The position numbers and the translations under genes are program-made. A stretch of 64,000 bases of DNA from Heterotrichella gracilis. Its lineage: Eukaryota > Sar > Xanthophyceae > Tribonematales > Xanthonemataceae. The stretch spans positions 543,957 through 607,956 of the forward strand of contig JAULBX010026940.1 of the NCBI GenBank assembly GCA_032358255.1, read 5' to 3'. Numbering within the stretch: the stretch's first letter is position 1; each line of letters opens with the position of its first letter. The notes under the pieces are model-generated. The model saw only the letters and a list, made by a program, of their open reading frames with translations, had not been told where the DNA came from and did no database searches. This document shows positions 1 to 8,437 of the stretch, piece by piece.

Positions 1-1690
1 CTAATGTTGGAGTAGCATTTACGGTTACAGTTGAAGTATTTGAAGAAACGCAACCGCCAATAGTAGCATTGATCGTATAAATTGTTGTAGCAATAGGATT
101 AACACTAACGCTTTGCGTATTGGCGCCTGTGCTCCAGGTATATGATGTTGCAGCTCCTGCTGTTAGTGTTGCATTTTGACCACTGCAAATTGTTGCAGAG
201 TTAACCACAAGTGGTGCAACAGGGTTTACAGTTATTGTTCCTGTAGCAGAAGAAGTACATGTTCCTGTTGTTCCATTTACTGTATAATTTGTTGTAGCTA
301 GCGGGCTAGCTGTAATTGTTGCGCTGTTCGATCCTGTGTTCCACGTATAGGTTGTTGCGCCGGAAGCTATAACAGTTCCGGTTTGACCCGCGCATACCGT
401 AGCACTAATAACATTAATTATTGGATTAGGATTTACAGTAATTGTTCCGTTAGCCGAGGAGGTACAAGTACCGTTAGCTCCCGTAACGGTGTAAACCGTT
501 GTCGCAGCAGGCGAAGCGTTAATCGTTGCACTGTTCGATCCGGTGTTCCATGTATAAGTTGTTGCACCTGATGCGGAAACAGTTCCGCTTTGTCCGGCAC
601 ATACTGTTGAACTGATAGTATTTAAAGTTGGTGTTGCATTTACAGTAACTGTTGACGTATTAGATGCAACGCAGCCGCCGGCCAATGTAGCGTTGACTGT
701 ATAAATAGTTGTAGTTAAGGGATTGACACTAATGGTTGCAGTATTTGGGCCAGTACTCCAAGTATATGATGTTGCTGCACCTGCTGTTAGTGTTGCGGAT
801 TGCCCGGTACAAATAGTTGGCGAGTTAACCGCTATTGAGCCAGCCGCATTAACTGTAATCGTTCCGGTTGCAGAAGAAGTACATGTTCCTGTTGTTCCAT
901 TTACAGTGTAGGTTGTAGTTACCGGTGGCGTAGCGGTGACTGTTGCACTGTTCGATCCGGTGTTCCAGGTATAGGTTGTAGCGCCAGAAGCTATAACAGT
1001 TCCTGTTTGGCCCGCACATACTGTTGCGCTTGTTACGTTAATAATTGGATTTGCATTTATAGTAATTGTTCCTGTTGCAGAAGAAGTGCAGGTGCCGTTA
1101 GCGCCCGTAACAGTGTAAACCGTTGTCGCTGCAGGCGTAGCATTAATCGTCGCACTGTTTGATCCTGTGTTCCACGTATACGTTGCTGCCCCTGACGCAG
1201 AAACAGTACCGGTTTGTCCGGCACATACTGTAGAACTGATAGTGCTTAATGTTGGTGTTGCATTTACGGTAACCGTAGAAGTATTTGTAACCAAACAACC
1301 TCCTGCAGAAGTGGCGTTGATAGTATATACAGTTGTTGTTAGTGGATTGACATTGATCGTTGATGTATTAGGACCCGTACTCCATGTATAAGATGTTGCG
1401 GCACCTGCTGTTAAAGTAGCAGATTGTCCACTACAAATTGTTGGCGAGTTAACACTTATGGAAGCACTGGCGTTAACAGTAATGGTTGCTGTTGTTGCTG
1501 TGGTGCAAGTGCCAATAGATCCCGTAACGGTGTAAACCGTTGTGGCTAACGGCGTAGCGGTAATTGTTGCACTGTTCGATCCCGTGTTCCAGGTGTATGT
1601 TGTAGCGCCTGAAACAGAAACGGTTCCTGTTTGTCCTGCACAAACTGTTGCAGAAACAGGTGTAAGTGTTGGCCCGTTGGTAACTGTAAT
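1..1690 (-). repeat. Tandem Ig/PKD-like coding repeats with a three-unit super-repeat
   Basis: Homologous segments (TATACNTGG-type cores on the coding strand) recur near 131, 339, 545, 756, 961, 1170, 1381 and 1588, a basic period of about 205-210 bp (about 69 residues). A particular subtype recurs every third unit, at 131, 756 and 1381. Its boundary segment starts at 1, 622 and 1246, so a block of about 621-624 bp is itself tandemly repeated. The units differ by scattered, mostly synonymous changes. Confidence 0.88.
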
Positions 1691-3499
1691 AACAACCGGG
1701 TCGCGATAAATACCACTTGGACAAAAACCAGCCCAAACAGTGTAAGTGCCAGGTACTGTAAATACTGATGTAGTAAATGCACTACCTGTGCCAAGTAAAG
1801 TTGGTCCGGCAAAATTTGTAAACCAGCCAATTGTAGGGCCAACTATTCCTGTTGTTGTTGCTGTTAAATTAGCTGAATTATTCACGCAAATGGTAACATC
1901 AGGACTAGCCGTAATTGTTGGCACAACCAATAAAGTTGATGTTACTGTTCCCGATCCGCCGGATGTTGAACCGTTAGGCGGAAATAAATTATCGATTTGA
2001 CAGTTTTCATTTCCGGACAGATACTGAACTATTCCATTGACGCCACCATTTACAGAAGTGGTTATTGCAGCTGCGGTAGTACCAATGTAACCACCGCCAC
2101 CGCCACCACCCGGACCATAAGCCATTGCGGTAGTGCCAAGAAAACCCGATTTCATTTGTTGGTTGCCACCATTGCCGCCTTTTGCGGAAACTACAATTGT
2201 GTTTATTGCGCCAAGGGAATTAATTACAATGGCTCCGCCGCCGCCGCCGCCGCCAGCGCCATCGCGACCATTACAATTATTAATAGGAGCGGCGCCTGTT
2301 GTATTTGTATTAAAACCATTTTGGCCATTTGAAACTATTTGTCCTGCACCGCTTATTGTGCCATAACTGATTATATTTATTATACCACCGCCATTACCAC
2401 CTGCACCGCCGTAACCATCATTTTGATCACCAGCACCTGCGCCACCACCACAAAATAAACGACCCGTATTATAATTCAGAGGTCTGCCACCCATACCACC
2501 AACGGCACGCCTACCGTCAGCAGCCCATGCTGCAGCGCCGGGCGCATTTGTTAAAGGACTAACATTTGCATTTGAAAATGTATAACCACCTTTTCCTCCG
2601 CCGGAAGAACTTGATGCCGCAAAGCCCGGCGATTCAAGGTTCCAGGCTGTTACGTAACCAGCTAATGAAACATCAGGATTACCAAAACCGGTATAAAGAC
2701 TTGTGTCACCAGCATTAGCGCCACCGCCACCGCCCGCATTATTACTGTTTGCCCCACCGCCACCGTTGGCTACTGCACCTCTACAATATTGACCGTTAAA
2801 AAGAGCCAGGTATGTTGCAACATCGCCTGCAATACTCTCTCCCTTTCGTGCACCTTCCTGTGGATTATTATGACACCAGGCGCCAGCACCAAAAAAAGCA
2901 CCAGTACTTAATGTACCCCCTCTAAAACCTAGGCCGCTGGCATCTATCATTCCCCCAGCATTGATGGTTGTATTTCCATCTACCTCAATGGCAATAACAC
3001 CTCCGGTTGTACCATTCCATGCAGGACAGGTAATCGTTCCCGTAGCACCAATGGTAAGTGAAGAATAACGTGGAACTTTTATAACCTGCACTTTTCCTGC
3101 GGCAGTATAATTATTCTTTAAAGGACAATCAATTGTAATATTATTGCCGGATACTGATGAAACCTGCGCGTACTCGTTGTTGCCAGCGTTATTATAAGAG
3201 ACGATCTTTCCAAATACAGGAGATAAAGGCTCTGCACTATTTGGATTTCCGAATGGATTTATAAAACAATTAACACTTGCGCCCTGCATTTGAATAATGT
3301 AAATAAGATCGCCTGTTGCAAGGCCTGCGCCACTAACAACGTTAATAATACCATTACCAACAAAGGCGTCGGAGGTTAATGCGGTATACGCGTTTACCAC
3401 AGTGCTGGCCACGATATTCCCGGCACCGTTTTTCCCTTTTTGTGAGAAAGCAGTTACAAAAGAAAAAATGCAAAAAAGTAAGAGGATATACTTTTTCAT
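1..3499 (-). CDS. Giant secreted repeat adhesin, N-terminal part (runs off the left edge)
   Basis: Reading the minus strand from ATG at 3499, the frame stays open for 1,166 codons to the window edge, so the C-terminus is missing. It opens with a signal peptide (MKKYILLLFCIFSFVTAFSQ). Residues about 25-240 form a non-repetitive head. Residues about 240-485 are very glycine-rich, with runs of six or more Gly near residue 415. From about residue 560 there are Ig/PKD-like repeats of about 69 residues, each with a Cys-x-Gly-Gln start and a central YTWNTGS-type core. The architecture matches Bacteroidota surface adhesins exported by T9SS. A C-terminal sorting domain is expected but lies outside the window. 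Plus-strand open frames here are shadows. Function beyond adhesion or matrix is unknown. Confidence 0.9.
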   Translation of the reverse strand, partial: MKKYILLLFCIFSFVTAFSQKGKNGAGNIVASTVVNAYTALTSDAFVGNGIINVVSGAGLATGDLIYIIQMQGASVNCFINPFGNPNSAEPLSPVFGKIVSYNNAGNNEYAQVSSVSGNNITIDCPLKNNYTAAGKVQVIKVPRYSSLTIGATGTITCPAWNGTTGGVIAIEVDGNTTINAGGMIDASGLGFRGGTLSTGAFFGAGAWCHNNPQEGARKGESIAGDVATYLALFNGQYCRGAVANGGGGANSNNAGGGGGANAGDTSLYTGFGNPDVSLAGYVTAWNLESPGFAASSSSGGGKGGYTFSNANVSPLTNAPGAAAWAADGRRAVGGMGGRPLNYNTGRLFCGGGAGAGDQNDGYGGAGGNGGGIINIISYGTISGAGQIVSNGQNGFNTNTTGAAPINNCNGRDGAGGGGGGGAIVINSLGAINTIVVSAKGGNGGNQQMKSGFLGTTAMAYGPGGGGGGGYIGTTAAAITTSVNGGVNGIVQYLSGNENCQIDNLFPPNGSTSGGSGTVTSTLLVVPTITASPDVTICVNNSANLTATTTGIVGPTIGWFTNFAGPTLLGTGSAFTTSVFTVPGTYTVWAGFCPSGIYRDPVVITVTNGPTLTPVSATVCAGQTGTVSVSGATTYTWNTGSNSATITATPLATTVYTVTGSIGTCTTATTATITVNASASISVNSPTICSGQSATLTAGAATSYTWSTGPNTSTINVNPLTTTVYTINATSAGGCLVTNTSTVTVNATPTLSTISSTVCAGQTGTVSASGAATYTWNTGSNSATINATPAATTVYTVTGANGTCTSSATGTITINANPIINVTSATVCAGQTGTVIASGATTYTWNTGSNSATVTATPPVTTTYTVNGTTGTCTSSATGTITVNAAGSIAVNSPTICTGQSATLTAGAATSYTWSTGPNTATISVNPLTTTIYTVNATLAGGCVASNTSTVTVNATPTLNTISSTVCAGQSGTVSASGATTYTWNTGSNSATINASPAATTVYTVTGANGTCTSSANGTITVNPNPIINVISATVCAGQTGTVIASGATTYTWNTGSNSATITASPLATTNYTVNGTTGTCTSSATGTITVNPVAPLVVNSATICSGQNATLTAGAATSYTWSTGANTQSVSVNPIATTIYTINATIGGCVSSNTSTVTVNATPTL

Positions 3500-3513
3500 T
3501 TGTTGCTCATAAT

Positions 3514-3586
3514 CGAAACTAATATATGGATTTAGATTTTAGTTTTGAAGCTTTTTACTTAGTAAAAACGCCGTTTAACTCAGTAA
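3514..3586 (-). promoter_or_regulatory. Direct-repeat operator and promoter for the left-edge adhesin
   Basis: On the plus strand ACTTAGTAA (3557-3565) and ACTCAGTAA (3578-3586) are direct repeats exactly 21 bp apart. The first lies inside a perfect 8-bp-arm palindrome (3552-3568, centre T). In the gene's orientation a -7-like TAGTTTCG (3521-3514, one mismatch to TAnnTTTG) follows about 40 bp after the start of the nearer repeat. This is the spacing expected for a LytTR-type activator site. The assignment is inference. The rest of 3500-3659 holds nothing else recognisable. Confidence 0.45.
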
Positions 3587-3659
3587 TTTGCCAATTTTAG
3601 GATTTATTTAAAAAAGAGAACCCATTAAATTGACTTAATGCAGTTAAATTTGAGCAATT

Positions 3660-5204
3660 ATGCTTTTCGACCAAAAAGAATTTGAACATAAAATTGAAGA
3701 AAACAAGCTCGAAAAAGGGTTGAAATTATTCATTAACAACAAATTAGAGTTAAAAGATAAAAACGAAAACACATTTACATTTATAATTCATGGTAAAAGC
3801 GCTGGTGAAATTTCTATTGGAATAAATGGCGGAAGGATCCTAAATTATACATGTTACTGTTTGAGTAAGAATTATTGCGAGCATCTTGCGGCGGCTAATT
3901 TTTATTTGCAGCAAGAAATTTTAAAATTTGAAAAACCTACAAAAAGAAAAAAAGCAGAAATAACAAAAAGGTTTTCTAGTCATAAGACCCTCCAAAAGTA
4001 TCAAAATAGCATTAAAATAATTACAGAAACTTTTGTAGCGCTTCCTAAATTAAAACAAACTCAGATAGCAGAGATAAATAAAAAAATAAATTTTGAATTC
4101 AGCGGTGCTTCTGCGCTTAGGCAACAATTTTATTTTCATTTGGCAATTATCTTAGAACTTTCGAAAATCTCAAATTTTAATTATTCAGAAAAGGAAAACG
4201 TATTGAGTGCTTTTATTAAGAAGTCATTAAAAGAAATAGAGATTTCGTTTGCAAAAGGGCTGGATAATCAGGAACGATCGGCGTTTATAGAGGCGGCAAA
4301 TAATTCGGTGCGATCACAATCTAATTTTAGGACCGGTTTTTTTTCTTTTTTAATTTCACGTGTTTGCGTTTTTGCAAAAGATAAGAATGCGCTTGAATAT
4401 TTAAGATCGCAACTAAAAAAGCGCAAACAAAACCGTAACCGACTTGATCCGATCGACAGAAAAACAATTGCCGAATTGCAACTTTCTATTGTGTTAGCTA
4501 AACTAAATGGTAAAACACATTCTACTAAAAATTATGAATCTACCCTTGAGTTACCAATTGCCCTGGCTGAGTTGGAGTTTTGTAAGAATAAAAACGAGAA
4601 AGCATTTACTGTTTTAAAACAATACGGTGAAAAAGTAAAATCACAAAATGTAAATAAATATCACGATCTTATAGATGAGATCTTAACCTTTGCACGAGAA
4701 AAGAACGATCAAAAAATTGAAGCTGAGTATTTAAAGGAAAAATTTATTTACGGATTTGTTATTGATGAAAAGGAGTTGGAGCGTTATTTAGAAATAGAAA
4801 ATAGCCAAGCGGAGTTGTTAATTAAAGACATAAAAGCTCATTCTGTTTTTTATACATTCGAGAAAATAGCCGTTGTTTTGTTTCATCAAAATAGGCTGAA
4901 TGAATTGATAGAAGAAATTAAAAAAGAGAAAAATAAATTCAGGTTACTTCATAAAATTGCCATTCAAATATTTCCCGATTACGACGCCAAATTTATTGCT
5001 ATTTATATTAATCATTTAGTGCAGGCAATAACCGACGCCAAATTTCCTTATTTTCAAGAGCAAATTTTTAATATAGCAAAGTTATATTTGGATAAATTTC
5101 CCTCGGATGAAAAGAAAGAAATACTTGACGTGCTTAAAGGAAAATTAATGTATGAAAGACATATGCTGAGTTATATTTCAGCGATCTATCCTGATAAATT
5201 ATAA
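3660..5204 (+). CDS. SWIM zinc-finger domain protein
   Basis: The product has 514 residues, is lysine-rich and has no signal peptide, so it should be cytoplasmic. Residues about 66-75 contain CYCLSKNYCEH, which fits the SWIM zinc-binding pattern CxC-x(n)-CxH. SWIM domains are thought to bind DNA or protein. They often sit in Snf2 helicases or in small SWIM/VWA/MoxR clusters, but no such partner is adjacent here. The remaining 430 residues are helical and charged, and I recognise no family. It stands alone, with an upstream divergent adhesin and a convergent TPR gene downstream, separated by a shared hairpin. Confidence 0.7.
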   Translation: MLFDQKEFEHKIEENKLEKGLKLFINNKLELKDKNENTFTFIIHGKSAGEISIGINGGRILNYTCYCLSKNYCEHLAAANFYLQQEILKFEKPTKRKKAEITKRFSSHKTLQKYQNSIKIITETFVALPKLKQTQIAEINKKINFEFSGASALRQQFYFHLAIILELSKISNFNYSEKENVLSAFIKKSLKEIEISFAKGLDNQERSAFIEAANNSVRSQSNFRTGFFSFLISRVCVFAKDKNALEYLRSQLKKRKQNRNRLDPIDRKTIAELQLSIVLAKLNGKTHSTKNYESTLELPIALAELEFCKNKNEKAFTVLKQYGEKVKSQNVNKYHDLIDEILTFAREKNDQKIEAEYLKEKFIYGFVIDEKELERYLEIENSQAELLIKDIKAHSVFYTFEKIAVVLFHQNRLNELIEEIKKEKNKFRLLHKIAIQIFPDYDAKFIAIYINHLVQAITDAKFPYFQEQIFNIAKLYLDKFPSDEKKEILDVLKGKLMYERHMLSYISAIYPDKL

Positions 5205-5217
5205 AATCTTGAACCTC

Positions 5218-5247
5218 ATTCCTAAAGTGTCTTAACACTTTAGGAAT
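5218..5247. terminator. Hairpin between convergent genes
   Basis: A perfect 13-bp inverted repeat (ATTCCTAAAGTGT and its complement, loop CTTA) lies between the convergent SWIM and TPR genes and overlaps the TPR stop codon. There is no strong U-tract on either side, so bidirectional termination or 3'-end protection is inferred. Confidence 0.55.
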
Positions 5248-5563
5248 CTTCGAGCATAAAGATCGCCTCGCCAAATTCGTTAATGGCTTTATTGTTTTTT
5301 GCTTCTTTGGCTTTTTCTAAACCTAATTTAAAAAAATGCAAAGCGTCTGTATTTTTTAATTGCGATTCAAACAATTTTCCCAGTTGGTAATAGGCTGCAA
5401 TATAACTTGGTTCCATTTGCAGCACCTTTTTAAATTGAAATTCTGCCTGCTCAACATCTAGTTCGCCAACATATTCGGTACCTAAGGCATAGTTTAAAAA
5501 AATATCGTCAGGCTCTTTTTCAAGCATGGCCAATAACATGTCTATGCGATTTAGACGATCCAT
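5240..5563 (-). CDS. Small TPR protein
   Basis: The product has 107 residues with two or three tetratricopeptide repeats (for example NYALGTEYVGELDVEQAEFQFKK-type helices, then a YIAAYYQLGKLFES unit). It has no signal peptide. It starts 13 bp after the pheS stop on the same strand, so the two are probably co-transcribed. TPRs mediate protein-protein contact, and the partner is not evident. Its stop codon lies within the downstream hairpin. Confidence 0.75.
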   Translation of the reverse strand: MDRLNRIDMLLAMLEKEPDDIFLNYALGTEYVGELDVEQAEFQFKKVLQMEPSYIAAYYQLGKLFESQLKNTDALHFFKLGLEKAKEAKNNKAINEFGEAIFMLEDS

Positions 5564-5576
5564 AAATGCTTAAACA

Positions 5577-6602
5577 TTAAGCGGAGGTAAATTGTTTTAA
5601 GAAACGCACATCGTTCTCAAAAAATAAACGCAGGTCTTTTACCTGGTATTTCAACATAGTTATTCTTTCAATACCCATTCCAAAAGCAAAGCCTGTGTAT
5701 TTATTTGCATCAATGCCGCAATTTGTAAGCACCTGAGGGTCCACCATACCGCAACCTAAGATCTCAACCCAGCCGGTATATTTACAAACGTTACAGCCTT
5801 TGCCTTTGCAAATGGTGCAATTAATATCCATTTCGGCACTTGGCTCAGTAAATGGAAAATAACTTGGGCGTAATCTTATTTTTGTTTCGGCACCAAACAT
5901 CTCTTTCGAAAAATATAATAGCGTTTGTTTAAGATCGGCAAACGAAACATTTTCATCAATATACAAACCTTCAACCTGATGAAACTGACAATGCGCGCGG
6001 GCGCTGATGGCTTCATTACGGTAAACTCTTCCCGGAGAAATGGTGCGGATAGGTGGCTTTTGATATTCCATTATATGTACCTGCACAGAGGAGGTTTGTG
6101 TTCGTAAAACCATTTCCGGATTAATGTTCACATAAAAAGTATCCTGCATATCGCGTGCGGGGTGGTTCTCGGGCGTATTTAGTGCCGAGAAATTATGCCA
6201 ATCGTCTTCAATTTCTTTTCCATCACTTACCGTAAAACCAATACGAGCAAAAATATCAATGATCTGATTTTTTACAAGAGAAAGCGGGTGACGGCTACCT
6301 GCCTGCAAAGTAGGGAGGGCGGGTAAAGTAAGGTCGATACTTTTTTTATCGCTGGAATCAGATTCTGATTCAAATTTTTCTTTTAGCGTATTTATTTTTT
6401 CCTGTGCTTTGTTTCTTAGTTCATTTAGTTTTTGCCCTAATTCTTTTTTCAGCTCATTCGGCACTTCTCTAAAATCATCAAATAACGTTGTGATCTCTCC
6501 TTTTTTGCTAAGCCACTTAATGCGGTACTCTTCAACCTGGTCCTTGCTTTGCGCGCCAAAAGATTCCACTTCTTCCAACAACTTATGTATTTTTTCGAGC
6601 AT
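5577..6602 (-). CDS. pheS: Phenylalanine-tRNA ligase alpha subunit
   Basis: PheS forms the alpha2-beta2 synthetase that charges tRNA-Phe, and it carries the catalytic core. The 341 residues match the usual length. An N-terminal coiled coil (about 1-90) binds tRNA. Motif 2 appears as TISPGRVYRNEAISARAHCQ and motif 3 as GFAFGMGIERITMLKY near the C-terminus. An insert CTICKGKGCNVC before EILGCGMV looks like a four-cysteine metal knuckle, which also occurs in PheS of other bacterial lineages. pheT is not in the window. A TPR gene follows in the same operon. Confidence 0.97.
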   Translation of the reverse strand: MLEKIHKLLEEVESFGAQSKDQVEEYRIKWLSKKGEITTLFDDFREVPNELKKELGQKLNELRNKAQEKINTLKEKFESESDSSDKKSIDLTLPALPTLQAGSRHPLSLVKNQIIDIFARIGFTVSDGKEIEDDWHNFSALNTPENHPARDMQDTFYVNINPEMVLRTQTSSVQVHIMEYQKPPIRTISPGRVYRNEAISARAHCQFHQVEGLYIDENVSFADLKQTLLYFSKEMFGAETKIRLRPSYFPFTEPSAEMDINCTICKGKGCNVCKYTGWVEILGCGMVDPQVLTNCGIDANKYTGFAFGMGIERITMLKYQVKDLRLFFENDVRFLKQFTSA

Positions 6603-6629
6603 ATTTACTTAATTACTTGATAATCTGTA

Positions 6630-6637
6630 CAAAAATA
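6630..6637 (-). promoter_or_regulatory. Candidate -7 element for pheS
   Basis: On the minus strand this reads TATTTTTG, an exact match to the Bacteroidota -7 consensus TAnnTTTG. It lies about 28 bp upstream of the pheS start, in the divergent gap with the MORN-VWA gene. No clear -33 TTTG was found at the ideal spacing. Confidence 0.45.
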
Positions 6638-6658
6638 AACAATTTTAAAGATTATAAG

Positions 6659-7798
6659 ATGAGGTTTCTTTTACTGATAGCATTTTTGCTGATCAATGCG
6701 TCCCTAACAAAGGCACAATTGGTTTCTTATTCTATACACGATGGCGACACCATTAACGCGATTGATAAAGACAGTCTTAAACAAGGCGTTTGGCGTAGCT
6801 ATTGGCCCACCGGTAAATTAAAGAATGAGGTTACATACAGGAATAATAAAAAACATGGCTTAGAGATAAGCTGGTACCACAGTACGTGCGTAAAACAGGA
6901 AACCTATTATAATAATGGACAATTAGACGGGCCGGTAACTTTTTATTCTAAAAATTGCGCGAAAGAATTTATAGAGAATTATAAAAATGGTGTAAAAGAA
7001 GGTCTTGAGCTGACCTACCATACAAACGGACGCTTAAAAGCGGAGGGCTATTACAAAAAAGGAAATTTAGACGGGGTGTATAAAGTGTACACCAAGACAG
7101 GGAAATTTGATTTTGAGAGTCGTACTACAACCGGACCGATAGAATTTGAGGCAGACATTGAAGATACAGTAAATAATAGTGTTTACAAGATCCTTAACCG
7201 AAACCCAAAATGGAAAAAAAATATTATTGTAACAGATCTTACTTCAAGCATGTATCCCTATGCTAAACAAATTAACACCTGGCTGAAATTATTTTTTGTG
7301 AAAGATACAGCGCAACAATACTTTGTGTTTTTTAATGATGGTGATAACAAACGCGATGCAGATAAAAAATTAGGTGTTACCGGTGGCATTTATGTGTGCC
7401 GCGCAAAAACCTGCGAAGACCTTGTGAATACTATGAAACTGACCATAAAAAAAGGATCTGGAGGCGATTCGCCGGAGAATGTGATAGAAGCTATTTTAAC
7501 AGGATTAAAAAAAGTGCGCAAGCCCGATAACGTTATTTTAATTGCAGATAACTGGGCAAAAGTACGCGACATTTTGTTGCTTTCGCGAATAAAAGTACCG
7601 GTAAGGGTTATTTTGTGCGGTGTTTATGAGGGTATGGAAATAAACACCGATTATCTGAATATTGCTTATAAAACAAAAGGATCCATACACACCATTGAAC
7701 AGGATATAACCGAATTAATAAATCAAACCTCGGGTAAAAAATTTAATATAAACGGTTTTGATTATATTATTAAAAATGGAAGTATAAGAGCAAACTAA
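6659..7798 (+). CDS. Secreted MORN-repeat protein with VWA-like domain
   Basis: I start it at the ATG that precedes the signal peptide MRFLLLIAFLLINASLTKAQ. An in-frame upstream ATG at 6617 would bury this peptide. Residues about 35-155 hold four or five MORN/toxin-antitoxin-like repeats (GVWRSYWPTGKLKNE, HGLEISWY, DGPVTFY, EGLELTYHTNGRLKAEGYY). Residues about 180-370 resemble a von Willebrand A fold: a hydrophobic strand then DLTSSMYPY (DxTxS MIDAS-like), a GGDSPEN loop, and strands NVILIADN and VRVILCGVY. It should be periplasmic or outer-membrane associated. MORN-VWA fusion is unusual and the partner is unknown. It is monocistronic, with a convergent gene downstream. Confidence 0.75.
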   Translation: MRFLLLIAFLLINASLTKAQLVSYSIHDGDTINAIDKDSLKQGVWRSYWPTGKLKNEVTYRNNKKHGLEISWYHSTCVKQETYYNNGQLDGPVTFYSKNCAKEFIENYKNGVKEGLELTYHTNGRLKAEGYYKKGNLDGVYKVYTKTGKFDFESRTTTGPIEFEADIEDTVNNSVYKILNRNPKWKKNIIVTDLTSSMYPYAKQINTWLKLFFVKDTAQQYFVFFNDGDNKRDADKKLGVTGGIYVCRAKTCEDLVNTMKLTIKKGSGGDSPENVIEAILTGLKKVRKPDNVILIADNWAKVRDILLLSRIKVPVRVILCGVYEGMEINTDYLNIAYKTKGSIHTIEQDITELINQTSGKKFNINGFDYIIKNGSIRAN

Positions 7799-7802
7799 AT
7801 CT

Positions 7803-8090
7803 CTATTTTAAAGTGCACTTTTTAGTTTCTTTTGTAACCGTATTACCACCAATTATATCTGTAGTGTATGTTAGGCTTGAGTTGTAGCAGGACTCTGCTT
7901 TTTTAAACTCTTCTTTTTTTTGTTTATTCTTGGTCGTAATGGTATACGTTGTTGTTGTTTCAGTATTAGTGGTTGTTCCAACAACTGTAGTTTTTTCAGT
8001 TGTTAAATTGCAATTGCAGGTACGCGTTTTTCTGCAGGAGATGCAAAGGATAATGGAAAAGAAAGGTAGTATTAAAAATTTATTTCTCAT
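7803..8090 (-). CDS. Small Cys-patterned lipoprotein, paralogue 4
   Basis: The product has 95 residues, with a lipoprotein signal ending in CISC followed by the family signature RKTRTCNC, then a long Thr-rich stretch, a middle Cys (AESCYN) and the terminal KCTLK. Its ATG shares one base with the TAA of paralogue 3 (TAATG), so the two are translationally coupled. The family is unknown to me. Lipidation should place it on the outer or inner membrane, and four non-lipid Cys could form two disulfides. Its high Thr content suggests an extended or glycosylated linker. Confidence 0.75.
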   Translation of the reverse strand: MRNKFLILPFFSIILCISCRKTRTCNCNLTTEKTTVVGTTTNTETTTTYTITTKNKQKKEEFKKAESCYNSSLTYTTDIIGGNTVTKETKKCTLK

Positions 8091-8344
8091 TATTTAAGTT
8101 TACAATCGTTAGTTACCGTTGTAACGCTGCCTTGCGCATTAGCAGTTATTACAGTTGATCTTTGGCAAATTGATTTTGCCTCACTCAGTTTCATCTTAGT
8201 ATAGATTTCGGTTTTAGTTGGGGCAGTAGTAGTGTTGCCTGAAGGACTTAAGGTAGTTGCTGTACACTCACATGTCCTGTCTTTTTTGCAGGAAAGCATA
8301 AGAACAAGAGCAGCGATACTTAAAGCTAACTTAAATTTTTTCAT
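8090..8344 (-). CDS. Small Cys-patterned lipoprotein, paralogue 3
   Basis: The product has 84 residues. The signal peptide ends in the lipobox LMLSC, followed by KKDRTCEC, a Thr/Pro-rich segment, a middle Cys (AKSICQR) and the C-terminal NDCKLK. The spacing of Cys residues equals that of its three neighbours. It is the first gene of the second pair, downstream of the internal terminator, and is coupled to paralogue 4 by a one-base overlap. No known domain was recognised. Confidence 0.78.
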   Translation of the reverse strand: MKKFKLALSIAALVLMLSCKKDRTCECTATTLSPSGNTTTAPTKTEIYTKMKLSEAKSICQRSTVITANAQGSVTTVTNDCKLK

Positions 8345-8386
8345 TTATTATTTTAAAATGGAAAGATAATGAATTTAAAAGGCATA

Positions 8387-8417
8387 AAAAAAGCCGTTCC
8401 TATGGAACGGCTTTTCT
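8387..8417 (-). terminator. Rho-independent terminator inside the lipoprotein cluster
   Basis: The hairpin AAAAGCCGTTCC-TAT-GGAACGGCTTTT is flanked by A and T runs, giving a U-tract on the minus strand. It separates lipoprotein paralogues 1 and 2 from 3 and 4, so the four genes form two transcription units or an attenuated one. Confidence 0.85.
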
Positions 8418-8437
8418 ATATATTTAGTATGTAACTA

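Noticed and set aside
1-1690. Possible CRISPR array or non-coding satellite
   Set aside because: The period is about 205-210 bp, there are no spacers, and the frame is open across all units, so this is a coding repeat.
383-2366. Plus-strand open frames opposite the left-edge adhesin
   Set aside because: They are low-complexity translations of the antisense of a repeat-rich gene whose minus-strand frame is open throughout and has a signal peptide.
5577-6602. Four-cysteine insert in PheS as a novel domain
   Set aside because: The CxxCxxxxCxxC insert before EILGCGMV also occurs in PheS of other bacterial lineages, so it is not new.
7809-7820. Palindrome AAAGTGCACTTT as an operator
   Set aside because: It overlaps the conserved C-terminal Cys-Thr-Leu-Lys codons of lipoprotein paralogue 4 and is explained by coding.
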